This document shows positions 34,976 through 44,619 of a stretch of 64,000 bases of DNA, one piece after another. This DNA is from Halomonas salipaludis (lineage in GTDB: Bacteria; Pseudomonadota; Gammaproteobacteria; Pseudomonadales; Halomonadaceae). The DNA lies in contig NZ_NSKB01000002.1 in the NCBI RefSeq assembly GCF_002286975.1, positions 186,001 to 250,000 of the forward strand. The letters run 5' to 3'. Under the pieces are notes generated by a model. It did not search any database. It saw only the letters and a program-made list of their open reading frames with translations, and was not told the origin of the DNA. Positions within the stretch are counted from its first letter, which is position 1. Every line of letters starts with the position of its first letter. Position numbers and translations under genes: made by a program.

Positions 34976-35509
34976 ATGGATCTACTGAGCATGCGAGAGA
35001 GCTATCTACATGATCGCATCATGCTGTGCTTCAATGGCCCCATATCACGCAGCCTGATCGAGGAGATCGGCAAGGCGCTACGCAACTACCTGGACACTCA
35101 GCAAGCTGCACCTTCCGCGGCCATGGATGTCTTTGCCGTCTATATCGAGATGACCCAGAACATCCGCCACTACGCCCGCCGCCAGGGCTATGACGATGAG
35201 CTCGCCGCAGCCACGGTGGCCGTGGCGCGCAGCGACCAGGGCCACTATCAGGTGAGCGCAGGCAACCTGGTCGAGCAGGCCGACGGTGAGCGGCTGGTGG
35301 CCGCCGTCGAGGCGCTCTCTCTGCTCGACAAGCCAGCCCTGAAGCAGGCCTACAAGCAGCAGCTGCGCCGGCCTCGCGATGCCGAGACGCCCAGCGGAGC
35401 CGGCCTGGGCCTGATCGACATGGCCCGCAAGTCCAGCCGTCCCCTGCACGCCTCACTGCAGCCATTGTCGAATCAGCGAAGTTTCTTTAGCCTTACAGCC
35501 ACGATTTGA
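34976..35509 (+). CDS. siaB: SiaB family protein kinase
   Basis: A 177-residue cytoplasmic protein of the SiaB family (GHKL-like fold; kinase toward SiaC in P. aeruginosa). Visible family traits: an N-terminal ISRSLIEEIGKALRNYL helix, an asparagine-bearing YIEMTQNIRHYARRQGY segment (residues about 50-67) resembling the ATP-binding N box, and a GAGLGLIDMARKS glycine loop near 143-155. AAGGAAT lies before the ATG. It stands 24 bases after siaA. It should oppose SiaA by phosphorylating SiaC. Confidence 0.92.
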   Translation: MDLLSMRESYLHDRIMLCFNGPISRSLIEEIGKALRNYLDTQQAAPSAAMDVFAVYIEMTQNIRHYARRQGYDDELAAATVAVARSDQGHYQVSAGNLVEQADGERLVAAVEALSLLDKPALKQAYKQQLRRPRDAETPSGAGLGLIDMARKSSRPLHASLQPLSNQRSFFSLTATI

Positions 35510-35516
35510 GCTGACC

Positions 35517-35915
35517 ATGACAACCATGATTTCCGATCTCGACATTCCCGGCAGCCAGTCCGCGCCGGCGATTCAAAGCGACTGGCAGGCGGGACGACTG
35601 GCCATGCAGGGCGACTCCTATCCGGAGAACTCCTACGAGCTCTTCGACCAGGTGATCCATTGGGTACGCCTCTTCCTTGCCAACGAGCAGCGGCCACTGC
35701 ATCTCGAGCTGGCCCTGGTGTACCTCAACACCAGTTCGGTGAAGGCAATGATGGATATCTTCGACCTGCTCGAGGAGGCTTTCGAGACGGGGCGCGAGGT
35801 ATCGGTGACCTGGCAGTACGACGTGCGCAACGAACGCATCGCCGAGCTGGCCGATGAATTTCGCGAGGACTGCAGCTACCCTTTCGCTATCACTCCTATT
35901 GCGGGCGAGTCATGA
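35517..35915 (+). CDS. siaC: SiaC: phospho-switch protein (DUF1987)
   Basis: A 132-residue STAS-like protein of the DUF1987 family. The switch threonine is Thr72 in YLNTSSVKAMMDI, matching the Thr phosphorylated by SiaB in P. aeruginosa. Unphosphorylated SiaC binds and activates SiaD. The ATG lies 8 bases after siaB but with a poor ribosome site, so coupling to siaB translation is likely. It overlaps siaD by ATGA. Confidence 0.92.
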   Translation: MTTMISDLDIPGSQSAPAIQSDWQAGRLAMQGDSYPENSYELFDQVIHWVRLFLANEQRPLHLELALVYLNTSSVKAMMDIFDLLEEAFETGREVSVTWQYDVRNERIAELADEFREDCSYPFAITPIAGES

Positions 35916-36694
35916 AAGACCATGACGAAGAGACGTTACTGGCAGAGGTTGCCGCCCTGCTCGACCTGCCCGAGCACGTCGGCCATCCGCTGCATGGCGC
36001 CCTGCAACGCCTCTATCGTCAGCACTGCGATCAACGCCTGCAGGTCGAGCGCTTGATCAATATTTCCGACCGCTACCAGCTGTTGGCCATGGAGGCCCGA
36101 CAAGTGACACAGCAGCGCTACGAACGCACCCTACGGCGCCAGCGCAAGTTGTCACGCATCTCCGACGGCTACCAGGCGCTGATGCGCGAGCGCAATCAGG
36201 TATTGCAGCAGGCCTCGACCCACGACCCGCTCACCGAACTCCCCAACCGCCGGCTGATCGGCGAGCGCCTGGAACAGCTCATCAGCGAACGGCGTCGCTT
36301 CACGCTGGCACTGCTGGATATCGATCACTTCAAGCTGATCAATGACCGCCATGGCCACGACATCGGCGACCGGCTGCTGGTGGCCATCACCCGGGAGCTG
36401 AGCGCGACGCTGCGCCACTATGACCTCTGCGGTCGCTGGGGCGGTGAAGAGTTTCTGCTGCTATTGGCCGACACCGATCTCGACGAGGCGCAGACCATCG
36501 TCGAACGCCTGCGTCACCGCCTTGCCGCCGTGACGATCCACGACAACGGTCAGCCGCTGTCGGTCACCGTCAGCGCCGGCTTGAGCCAGCACCGTCGCGG
36601 CGAGCCTCATCAGCACACCCTGAAGCGCGCCGATGAGGCACTACTCAAGGCCAAACGCAACGGTCGCAACTGCAGCCTGAGCAGCGCTGGCTGA
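35912..36694 (+). CDS. siaD: SiaD: diguanylate cyclase
   Basis: A 260-residue cytoplasmic cyclase making c-di-GMP. The N-terminal third (about 1-105) is helical and is the expected SiaC-binding region. The GGDEF domain (about 110-258) has the active loop GGEEF near residues 176-180 and an intact inhibitory I-site, RHYD exactly five residues before it, so product feedback is expected. It overlaps siaC. Expression with SiaA, SiaB and SiaC indicates control of aggregation and biofilm formation. No terminator is obvious before the convergent gene that ends at 36698. Confidence 0.94.
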   Translation: MKDHDEETLLAEVAALLDLPEHVGHPLHGALQRLYRQHCDQRLQVERLINISDRYQLLAMEARQVTQQRYERTLRRQRKLSRISDGYQALMRERNQVLQQASTHDPLTELPNRRLIGERLEQLISERRRFTLALLDIDHFKLINDRHGHDIGDRLLVAITRELSATLRHYDLCGRWGGEEFLLLLADTDLDEAQTIVERLRHRLAAVTIHDNGQPLSVTVSAGLSQHRRGEPHQHTLKRADEALLKAKRNGRNCSLSSAG

Positions 36695-36697
36695 GCA

Positions 36698-37570
36698 TCA
36701 ACCACCCTTCTGCGCCTTACGCTTTTCTGCCGCCCAGTCGATGCCGGGACCGCGCATGCCGTGGCTGCCGCGATAGGGCGCATAGCCTGGCGACTCCCAC
36801 CCGGCGAGCCGTTCGGGCATCAGGCGAAACACTTCGACACCGATCGGCTGGCAGGTAGACAGAGGATCTTTTGCATCGGGCCCCCACAGGTCGAGCGACA
36901 GGTCGCCGCCAGGGCAGCACGATAGCGCGCAGAGCAGATCGATCTCGGCGAAGAACTCGATGTAGTCGCCTTCTCGGGCCGGGCAGGCCTTCATGAAGTA
37001 CTGGTCGTCCTCGTTGAGGCCGGTGCACTGGAAGACATTGAGCACGTCGTGAACGTCGAACTCGGTGAGCCCGAACGGCGCCACCGCCCGCACCAGATTG
37101 GAGTGGCAGTGATGGTCGAAGTCTTCGCCAGTGAGCAGCTTGTTGACGTAGGGGTCGCAGCGCGTGCCGAGCAGGTCGTGAACGCGGCCGCCGTCGACAT
37201 CCACGCCGTATCCCTCCAGCGTATCGGCGATGATGGTCGCCATCGGCCGCAGATAGGGCAAGGTCGACCACAGCCGGTCGAAGGTCGAGACATGGGCGCG
37301 CTGCAGCTGGCGCGTGCGCGAGGCCCAGAAGCGCTCGCGGGGGTTGTGCAGGCTCCAGAGATTGAAATCACCGACCTGCGGGCCATGCAGCGTCGATAGG
37401 CGCAGCACGTGCCCAGCCGGCACCGCCCAGGCCAGGCCGTCGCGCAGCGGCACCACGTGCTGTGCAATGCGTTCACGGTCGGCGGGATCGCGCAGCCGCG
37501 AGTAGAAGTCGCGATCCACGTCGAGCACCGACCCCCGGCTTGCCTGATAGGCGGCGGGTACCTTGGCCAT
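36698..37570 (-). CDS. DUF1989 (urea carboxylase-associated family) protein
   Basis: A 290-residue cytoplasmic protein of the DUF1989 family. It shows HGPQVGDFNLW near residues 62-72, a central TRCDPYVNKLL and HHCHSNLVRA, and the Cys-rich CALSCCPGGDLS near 215, consistent with a metal-binding cupin-like fold. Relatives sit next to urea carboxylase or act in amine degradation; none of those enzymes is nearby. GGAG precedes the ATG. It starts 26 bases after the BCCT carrier on the same strand, so the two likely form an operon, and the protein may act on the imported quaternary amine. That link is inference. Confidence 0.87.
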   Translation of the reverse strand: MAKVPAAYQASRGSVLDVDRDFYSRLRDPADRERIAQHVVPLRDGLAWAVPAGHVLRLSTLHGPQVGDFNLWSLHNPRERFWASRTRQLQRAHVSTFDRLWSTLPYLRPMATIIADTLEGYGVDVDGGRVHDLLGTRCDPYVNKLLTGEDFDHHCHSNLVRAVAPFGLTEFDVHDVLNVFQCTGLNEDDQYFMKACPAREGDYIEFFAEIDLLCALSCCPGGDLSLDLWGPDAKDPLSTCQPIGVEVFRLMPERLAGWESPGYAPYRGSHGMRGPGIDWAAEKRKAQKGG

Positions 37571-37596
37571 GCGTTTTCTCCAGATCGGGTATATGG

Positions 37597-39207
37597 CTAC
37601 ATCTGATCGGGGTGTGGTGGCGTGCCGACCTTGATCTTGCTGATGCGCTCGGCGGAGAGTCCACGAAACAGCGCAAAAATCATGGCGAACACCATGATGA
37701 AGATCGGCAAGCCGATCACCGTGATCACCTGCTGCAGGGCTTCGAGCCCCGCCTCACCGGCGAGCACGATCAGCATCGCCGCCACGGCCCCCTCGGACAC
37801 CCCCCAGAACACCCGCTGGCGCACCGGCCCCTGGCCCGCATCGCCGGTACACAGCATGTCGACCACCAGCGACGCCGAATCCGACGAAGTGGCAAAGAAG
37901 ATCGCCACGATCACCACCGCCAGCCCCTGGATCAGGGTCGTGGCCGGGAAGTGCTCGAAGAAGGCGAACATCGCCAGCGGCACGCTCTCGGCCACCGCCG
38001 CTGACATTACCCCGGCCTGGTCGCCCAGCGCCTCGCGGGCGGCGCTGCCGATACCGTCGATCTCCATCGCCGACCAGCCGAAGATGGCGAACCACACCAG
38101 GGTGAACAACGACGGCGCGAACAGCACGCCGAGCACGAACTCGCGAATGGTACGACCACGCGAGATACGCGCCACGAAGATGCCGATGAACGGCGACCAG
38201 GTGACCGTCCAGGCCCAGTAGAACACCGTCCAGTTGCCCTGCCAGCCCCAGCTGCCACCCTCGCGGGTGTACTGGGCCAGGGTATCGTTCCAGAACGCCA
38301 TGGGCACGATGTTCGAGACGTAGATGCCCAGCGTCTCGATGATGCCGCGCAGCAGGAATACCGTGGAGCCGGTCACCAGCACGAACAGCATCAGGCCGGT
38401 GGCCATGCCGATATTGATGTTGGAGAGCACCTTCACGCCCTTGTCGAGACCTGCCACGATCGAGGCCACGGCTACCGCGGTCAATGCGATGATGATCAGG
38501 ACCTTGACGGTGACGTTGTCCGGCACCCCCATCAGTTCGGACAGGCCGGCGTTGATCTGCGAGGTACCCAGGCCGATCGACACCGCCACGCCGAACAGGG
38601 TGCCGAGCACCGCGAAGATGTCGATGGTCTTGCCGATCGGCCCGTAGACCCGCTCCTTGAGCAGCGGGTAGAACACCGAGCTGACCCGCATCGGCAGGCC
38701 GTGGCGATGGATGAAATAGGCAAAGGCCAGCCCCGGCAGGGTGAAGATGGTCCAGGTATGCAGGCCCAGGTGGTAGAGCGAGAAGCCGATCGCCTCTTGG
38801 GAGGCCGCCACCGAGTGCGGCTCGATATCGCCATGGGGCGGATTGGAGAAGTGGAAGATCGGCTCGGCCACGCCCCAGAACATCAGCACCGTGCCGATAC
38901 CGCCGGCGAACAGCATGGTGAACCAGGAGATGTTGCCATATTCGGGCTTTTCATCCTCGCGCCCGAGGCGAATCTGACCGTAGCGGCTGATCGCCACCCA
39001 CAGCAGAAACAGCAGCCAGGCGTTGACGCCCATGATGAAGAACCAGCCGAGATTGGTGACGACCCACTCGCGGCCGTTGGCGAACACGTCCCTGATCGTC
39101 TCCGGGGCGATCAACAGCGCGATCAGAAACGCCACCATCAAGCCTGCCGAGGTAAAGAAGATGGTCGGTTCGGTGCGCAATCCGAGTCGTCTGGCCAGCT
39201 CGTCCAT
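37597..39207 (-). CDS. BCCT family betaine/carnitine/choline transporter
   Basis: A 536-residue secondary transporter with about 12 helices. The BCCT signature near residues 320-340 reads WTVFYWAWTVTWSPFIGIF, with the usual aromatic cluster (one Trp replaced by Ala), followed by RISRGRTIREF. The earlier GGIGTVLMFWGVAEP block is also typical. The start at MDELARRLG is chosen for the GGGAG..AGG region before it; the 13 extra upstream residues are not family-like. In a halophile it is expected to take up compatible solutes or their precursors with Na+ or H+. The exact substrate cannot be read from sequence. Confidence 0.92.
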   Translation of the reverse strand: MDELARRLGLRTEPTIFFTSAGLMVAFLIALLIAPETIRDVFANGREWVVTNLGWFFIMGVNAWLLFLLWVAISRYGQIRLGREDEKPEYGNISWFTMLFAGGIGTVLMFWGVAEPIFHFSNPPHGDIEPHSVAASQEAIGFSLYHLGLHTWTIFTLPGLAFAYFIHRHGLPMRVSSVFYPLLKERVYGPIGKTIDIFAVLGTLFGVAVSIGLGTSQINAGLSELMGVPDNVTVKVLIIIALTAVAVASIVAGLDKGVKVLSNINIGMATGLMLFVLVTGSTVFLLRGIIETLGIYVSNIVPMAFWNDTLAQYTREGGSWGWQGNWTVFYWAWTVTWSPFIGIFVARISRGRTIREFVLGVLFAPSLFTLVWFAIFGWSAMEIDGIGSAAREALGDQAGVMSAAVAESVPLAMFAFFEHFPATTLIQGLAVVIVAIFFATSSDSASLVVDMLCTGDAGQGPVRQRVFWGVSEGAVAAMLIVLAGEAGLEALQQVITVIGLPIFIMVFAMIFALFRGLSAERISKIKVGTPPHPDQM

Positions 39208-39315
39208 ATCGCCCCCTGCTCCCTGCTGTGGCGGGATGACGCGCATCCCGATGGCTTTATGCCATTCAGCCTAGCAGCTCCTCGCCATCTCACCGATACG
39301 GGTCGGTAAACGAAT

Positions 39316-39344
39316 ATCAAAAAGGGCACCCGAAGGTGCCCTTT
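39316..39344 (-). terminator. rho-independent terminator of the suc operon
   Basis: Read on the minus strand, a 10-bp stem (AAAGGGCACC / GGTGCCCTTT) with loop TTCG is followed by a T run. It lies about 30 bases after the sucD stop and separates suc from the BCCT gene. Confidence 0.92.
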
Positions 39345-39373
39345 GACGTCTTACGACTGAAACGGTCGGCGAC

Positions 39374-40246
39374 TTACCAGCCGGTTACCTGCTTCAGGGC
39401 GTCGCCGATCTCGGCCAGCGAACGCACGGTCTTGACGCCGGCGTCTTCGAGGGCGCCGAACTTCTCGTCCGCAGTGCCCTTGCCACCGGAGATGATCGCA
39501 CCGGCATGGCCCATGCGCTTGCCCGGAGGGGCAGTAACACCGGCGATGTAGGAGACTACCGGCTTGGAGACGTTGGCCTTGATATAGGCCGCGGCCTCTT
39601 CCTCGGCGGTGCCACCGATCTCACCGATCATCACGATCGCCTCGGTCTGCGGGTCCTTCTCGAACATTTCCAGGATGTCGATGAAGTTGGAGCCCGGGAT
39701 CGGGTCGCCGCCGATGCCCACGCAGGTCGACTGGCCGAAGCCGTGGTCGGTGGTCTGCTTGACCGCTTCATAGGTCAGGGTGCCGGAGCGCGACACGATA
39801 CCGACACGGCCAGGCTTGTGGATATGGCCCGGCATGATGCCGATCTTGCACTCGCCCGGAGTGATCACGCCAGGGCAGTTGGGGCCGATCAGGCGCACAC
39901 CCAGCTCGTCACACTTGACCTTGGCGTCGAGCATATCGAGGGTCGGGATACCTTCGGTGATGCACACGATCAGCTTGATGCCGGCGTTGGCGGCTTCGAG
40001 GATCGAGTCCTTGCAGAACGGCGCCGGCACGTAAATCACGCTGGCCTCGGCACCGGTCTGCTCGACCGCTTCCTTGACGGTGTTGAACACCGGCAGGCCG
40101 AGATGCTCCTGGCCGCCCTTGCCCGGGGTCACGCCGCCGACCATCTGAGTGCCGTAGGCGATCGCCTGCTCGGAGTGGAAGGTCCCCTGGCCGCCGGTGA
40201 AGCCCTGGCAGATGACCTTGGTGTTCTTGTCGATCAGGATGCTCAT
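39374..40246 (-). CDS. sucD: succinyl-CoA synthetase alpha subunit
   Basis: A 290-residue subunit that binds CoA and carries the phospho-histidine (in [17 protein letters not shown], near residue 247). The N-terminal [17 protein letters not shown] nucleotide/CoA loop is typical. With SucC it converts succinyl-CoA to succinate with formation of ATP or GTP. Its ATG shares one base with the sucC TAA stop, so the subunits are translated in step. It is the last gene of the TCA block and is followed by a strong terminator. Confidence 0.97.
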   Translation of the reverse strand: MSILIDKNTKVICQGFTGGQGTFHSEQAIAYGTQMVGGVTPGKGGQEHLGLPVFNTVKEAVEQTGAEASVIYVPAPFCKDSILEAANAGIKLIVCITEGIPTLDMLDAKVKCDELGVRLIGPNCPGVITPGECKIGIMPGHIHKPGRVGIVSRSGTLTYEAVKQTTDHGFGQSTCVGIGGDPIPGSNFIDILEMFEKDPQTEAIVMIGEIGGTAEEEAAAYIKANVSKPVVSYIAGVTAPPGKRMGHAGAIISGGKGTADEKFGALEDAGVKTVRSLAEIGDALKQVTGW

Positions 40247-41412
40247 TACTTGCCCTCCGCCGCGTTGACGACCTGCTGAGCCGCATCGGTCAGACTGGTA
40301 GCAGCGATGATGTTGAGACCGCTGGAGGCCAGCTTCTCGGCACCCAGCTCGGCGTTGTTACCCTCGAGACGCACCACTACCGGCACGTTGACGCCGACCT
40401 GCTCGACCGCGCCGATGATGCCTTCGGCAATCATGTCGCAGCGCACGATGCCGCCGAAGATGTTGACCAGTACCGCCTTGACGTTATCGTCGGAGAGGAT
40501 GATCTTGAACGCCTCGGCCACGCGCTCCTTGGTGGCGCCGCCGCCGACGTCGAGGAAGTTGGCCGGCTTGCCGCCGTTGAGGTTGACGATGTCCATGGTG
40601 CCCATCGCCAGGCCAGCGCCGTTGACCATGCAACCGATGTTGCCGTCCAGCGCCACGTAGTTGAGTTCCCACTTGGCGGCGTCGGCTTCGCGCTCGTCTT
40701 CCTGGGACGGGTCGCGCATCGCCTGCAGGTCGGGGTGACGATACAGCGCGTTGCTGTCCAGCCCCAGTTTGGCGTCGAGGCAGTGCAGGTTACCTTCGTC
40801 GGTGATCACCAGCGGGTTGATCTCGAGCAGCGCCAGATCCTTCTCGTGGAACAGGCGCGACAGACCCAGGAAGATCTTGGTGAACTGCTTGATCTGGTCG
40901 CCCTTGAGGCCCAGCGCAAAGGCCAGCTCGCGGGCCTGGTACGGCTGCGCACCGACCAGCGGATCGATCTCGGTCTTGAGGATCTTCTCGGGGGTCTCCT
41001 CGGCAACCTTCTCGATCTCCACACCGCCTTCGGTGGAAGCCATGAACACCACGCGACGGGTGGTACGGTCGACCACCGCGCCCAGATATAGCTCGTCGGC
41101 GATATCGGTGCAGGTCTCGACCAGGATCTTGGCCACCGGCTGACCGTGTTCATCGGTCTGGAAGGTGACCAGGTTCTTGCCCAGCCACTGCTCGGCGAAG
41201 GCCTTGGCCTCTGCGGGGTCCTTGATCAACTTGACGCCGCCGGCCTTGCCGCGACCACCAGCGTGGACCTGGGCCTTGACGACCCACATGTCGCCGCCGA
41301 TCTTTTTACATGCTTCAGCGGCTTCTTCGGGCGTGTCCACGGCGAAACCCTTGGACACCGGCAGACCATAGTCGGCAAACAGCTGCTTGCCTTGATATTC
41401 GTGAAGGTTCAT
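40246..41412 (-). CDS. sucC: succinyl-CoA synthetase beta subunit
   Basis: A 388-residue ATP-grasp subunit, identical in length to E. coli SucC. It begins [18 protein letters not shown] and has the [11 protein letters not shown] loop near residues 53-63. The open frame extends 16 codons upstream, but family conservation fixes the start at 41412. The ribosome site is weak. The 130-base gap to lpd contains a hairpin, so some independent expression is possible. Confidence 0.97.
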   Translation of the reverse strand: MNLHEYQGKQLFADYGLPVSKGFAVDTPEEAAEACKKIGGDMWVVKAQVHAGGRGKAGGVKLIKDPAEAKAFAEQWLGKNLVTFQTDEHGQPVAKILVETCTDIADELYLGAVVDRTTRRVVFMASTEGGVEIEKVAEETPEKILKTEIDPLVGAQPYQARELAFALGLKGDQIKQFTKIFLGLSRLFHEKDLALLEINPLVITDEGNLHCLDAKLGLDSNALYRHPDLQAMRDPSQEDEREADAAKWELNYVALDGNIGCMVNGAGLAMGTMDIVNLNGGKPANFLDVGGGATKERVAEAFKIILSDDNVKAVLVNIFGGIVRCDMIAEGIIGAVEQVGVNVPVVVRLEGNNAELGAEKLASSGLNIIAATSLTDAAQQVVNAAEGK

Positions 41413-41514
41413 CGATTCATGCCATTGGTTGCATGTGACTCGAACGATGACCGCGGACACTTAGTGCGTTCCCGGGTCACCCCCGTCTGCTTCCGGTACG
41501 TCGCCGGAAGCACT

Positions 41515-41534
41515 GCGCCGCCCGCAGGCGGCGC
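41515..41534 (-). terminator. intercistronic hairpin between lpd and sucC
   Basis: An 8-bp GC stem (GCGCCGCC / GGCGGCGC) with loop CGCA and no T run, just after the lpd stop. It is probably an RNA-stability or attenuation element rather than a full stop. Confidence 0.45.
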
Positions 41535-41542
41535 TTGTTGTC

Positions 41543-43006
<1,464 letters not shown>

Positions 43007-43025
43007 TTAGTCGTTGGCAGTCGCG

Positions 43026-44579
43026 TTATACGTCCAGCAGCAGGCGTGCCGGATCCTCGAGCAGTTCCTTGATGGTGACCAGGAACTGCACCGCGTCCTT
43101 GCCATCGATCATGCGGTGGTCGTAGGAGACCGCCAGATACATCATCGGGCGGATCTCGACCTTGCCATTGACCGCCATGGGGCGCTCCTGGATCTTGTGC
43201 ATGCCCAGGATGGCGGTCTGCGGCGGGTTGATGATCGGCGTCGACATCAGCGAGCCGAAGATGCCACCGTTGGTGATGGTGAAGGTGCCGCCCTGCATCT
43301 CGTCGATGCCCAGCTTGCCGTCGCGGGCGCGCTTGCCGAAGTCGACGATGGTCTTCTCGACGTCGGCGATCTTCATGCTGTCGGTATCACGCAGCACCGG
43401 CACCACCAGGCCACGGTCGGTGGACACCGCCACGCCGATGTCCTGGTAGCCGTGATAGACGATATCGCTGCCGTCGATGGAGGCATTGACGTCGGGGAAG
43501 CGCTTGAGGGCCTCGGAAGCCGCCTTGACGAAGAAGCCCATGAAGCCGAGCTTGGTGTCGTGGGCCTTGAGGAAGGTCTCCTTGTACTGGGCGCGCAGCG
43601 CCATCACCGCGCCCATGTCGACCTCATTATAGGTGGTCAGCATGGCGGCGGTCTGCTGGGCCTGGACCAGGCGCTTGGCGATGGTCTGGCGCAGACGGCT
43701 CATCGGCACGCGCTTCTCGGGGCGCTCGCCCTCGACGACCGGTGCTGCGGCGGCGGCCTGCTTGGGCGCGCTGGCCGGCTTGGCGGCCTTCTTCGCGGAG
43801 CCCTCCTTCACGGCCTTCTGGACGTCCTCCTTGAGGATACGGCCGCCCTTGCCGGTGCCCTCGATCTTGCTGACGTCGAGGTCATGCTCGGCGACCAGCT
43901 TGCGCGCCGCCGGGGCGAGGATCTTGTCGCCGACTTTCTCGTCGTCGCCGGCATCGGACTTGGCGCTTTCGGCGGGAGCCGCCTCGCTGCCAGCGCTATC
44001 GCCGCCGGCGCCTTCACTGAAGATCGCCAGTACCTCTTCGGAGGCGACCTGGCTACCCTCTTTCGCCTTGATCTCGGCGAGTGCGCCGTCGGCCGGTGCC
44101 ACGACTTCGAGCACCACCTTGTCGGTTTCGATCTCGGCCAGCACTTCGTCACGCTTGACCGCCTCGCCAACCTGCTTGTTCCAGCTGGCCACAGTGCCTT
44201 CCTGAATCGACTCGGGGAAGGTCGGCGCCTTGACGTCGTGCTGCTTGCCGCCAGCGGCGGCGGGCTTGGCATCAGACTTGGGCGCCTCGGCCTTGGCGTC
44301 CTCGGCCTTGCCCCCCTTGTCGGCAGCCTTGGCCTTGTCGCCCGCCGCGCCGAGAATGCCCAGCACCTGCTCGGACTGCACGGTATCGCCTTCCTCGGCG
44401 TTGATTTCGCTCAGGGTGCCGGCTTCCGGCGCCACCACTTCGAGCACCACCTTGTCGGTCTCGATTTCGACGATCAATTCGTCGCGCTCAACGCTATCGC
44501 CGGGCTTCTTGTGCCAGGCCGCCACGCTGCCTTCGGCAACGGACTCTGGAAAGGTTGGCGCTTTGATCTCGGTAGCCAT
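43026..44579 (-). CDS. sucB: dihydrolipoamide succinyltransferase (E2) with two lipoyl domains
   Basis: A 517-residue E2 core of 2-oxoglutarate dehydrogenase. Unlike the single-lipoyl E. coli SucB (about 405 residues), it has two lipoyl domains with lysines at residue 43 and residue 154, each in ETDKVVLEV, joined by Ala/Lys/Asp-rich linkers. The peripheral-subunit binding domain ([29 protein letters not shown]) is near 218-247, and the catalytic domain ends with [16 protein letters not shown]. The start [13 protein letters not shown] has AAGGAAA upstream. It lies 40 bases after sucA. Sequence around the active site and context support succinyl specificity. Confidence 0.96.
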   Translation of the reverse strand: MATEIKAPTFPESVAEGSVAAWHKKPGDSVERDELIVEIETDKVVLEVVAPEAGTLSEINAEEGDTVQSEQVLGILGAAGDKAKAADKGGKAEDAKAEAPKSDAKPAAAGGKQHDVKAPTFPESIQEGTVASWNKQVGEAVKRDEVLAEIETDKVVLEVVAPADGALAEIKAKEGSQVASEEVLAIFSEGAGGDSAGSEAAPAESAKSDAGDDEKVGDKILAPAARKLVAEHDLDVSKIEGTGKGGRILKEDVQKAVKEGSAKKAAKPASAPKQAAAAAPVVEGERPEKRVPMSRLRQTIAKRLVQAQQTAAMLTTYNEVDMGAVMALRAQYKETFLKAHDTKLGFMGFFVKAASEALKRFPDVNASIDGSDIVYHGYQDIGVAVSTDRGLVVPVLRDTDSMKIADVEKTIVDFGKRARDGKLGIDEMQGGTFTITNGGIFGSLMSTPIINPPQTAILGMHKIQERPMAVNGKVEIRPMMYLAVSYDHRMIDGKDAVQFLVTIKELLEDPARLLLDV

Positions 44580-44619
44580 GTCGTTTCCTTGTGTGTTCTC
44601 TCTCGTCCGGCAGGACGCC

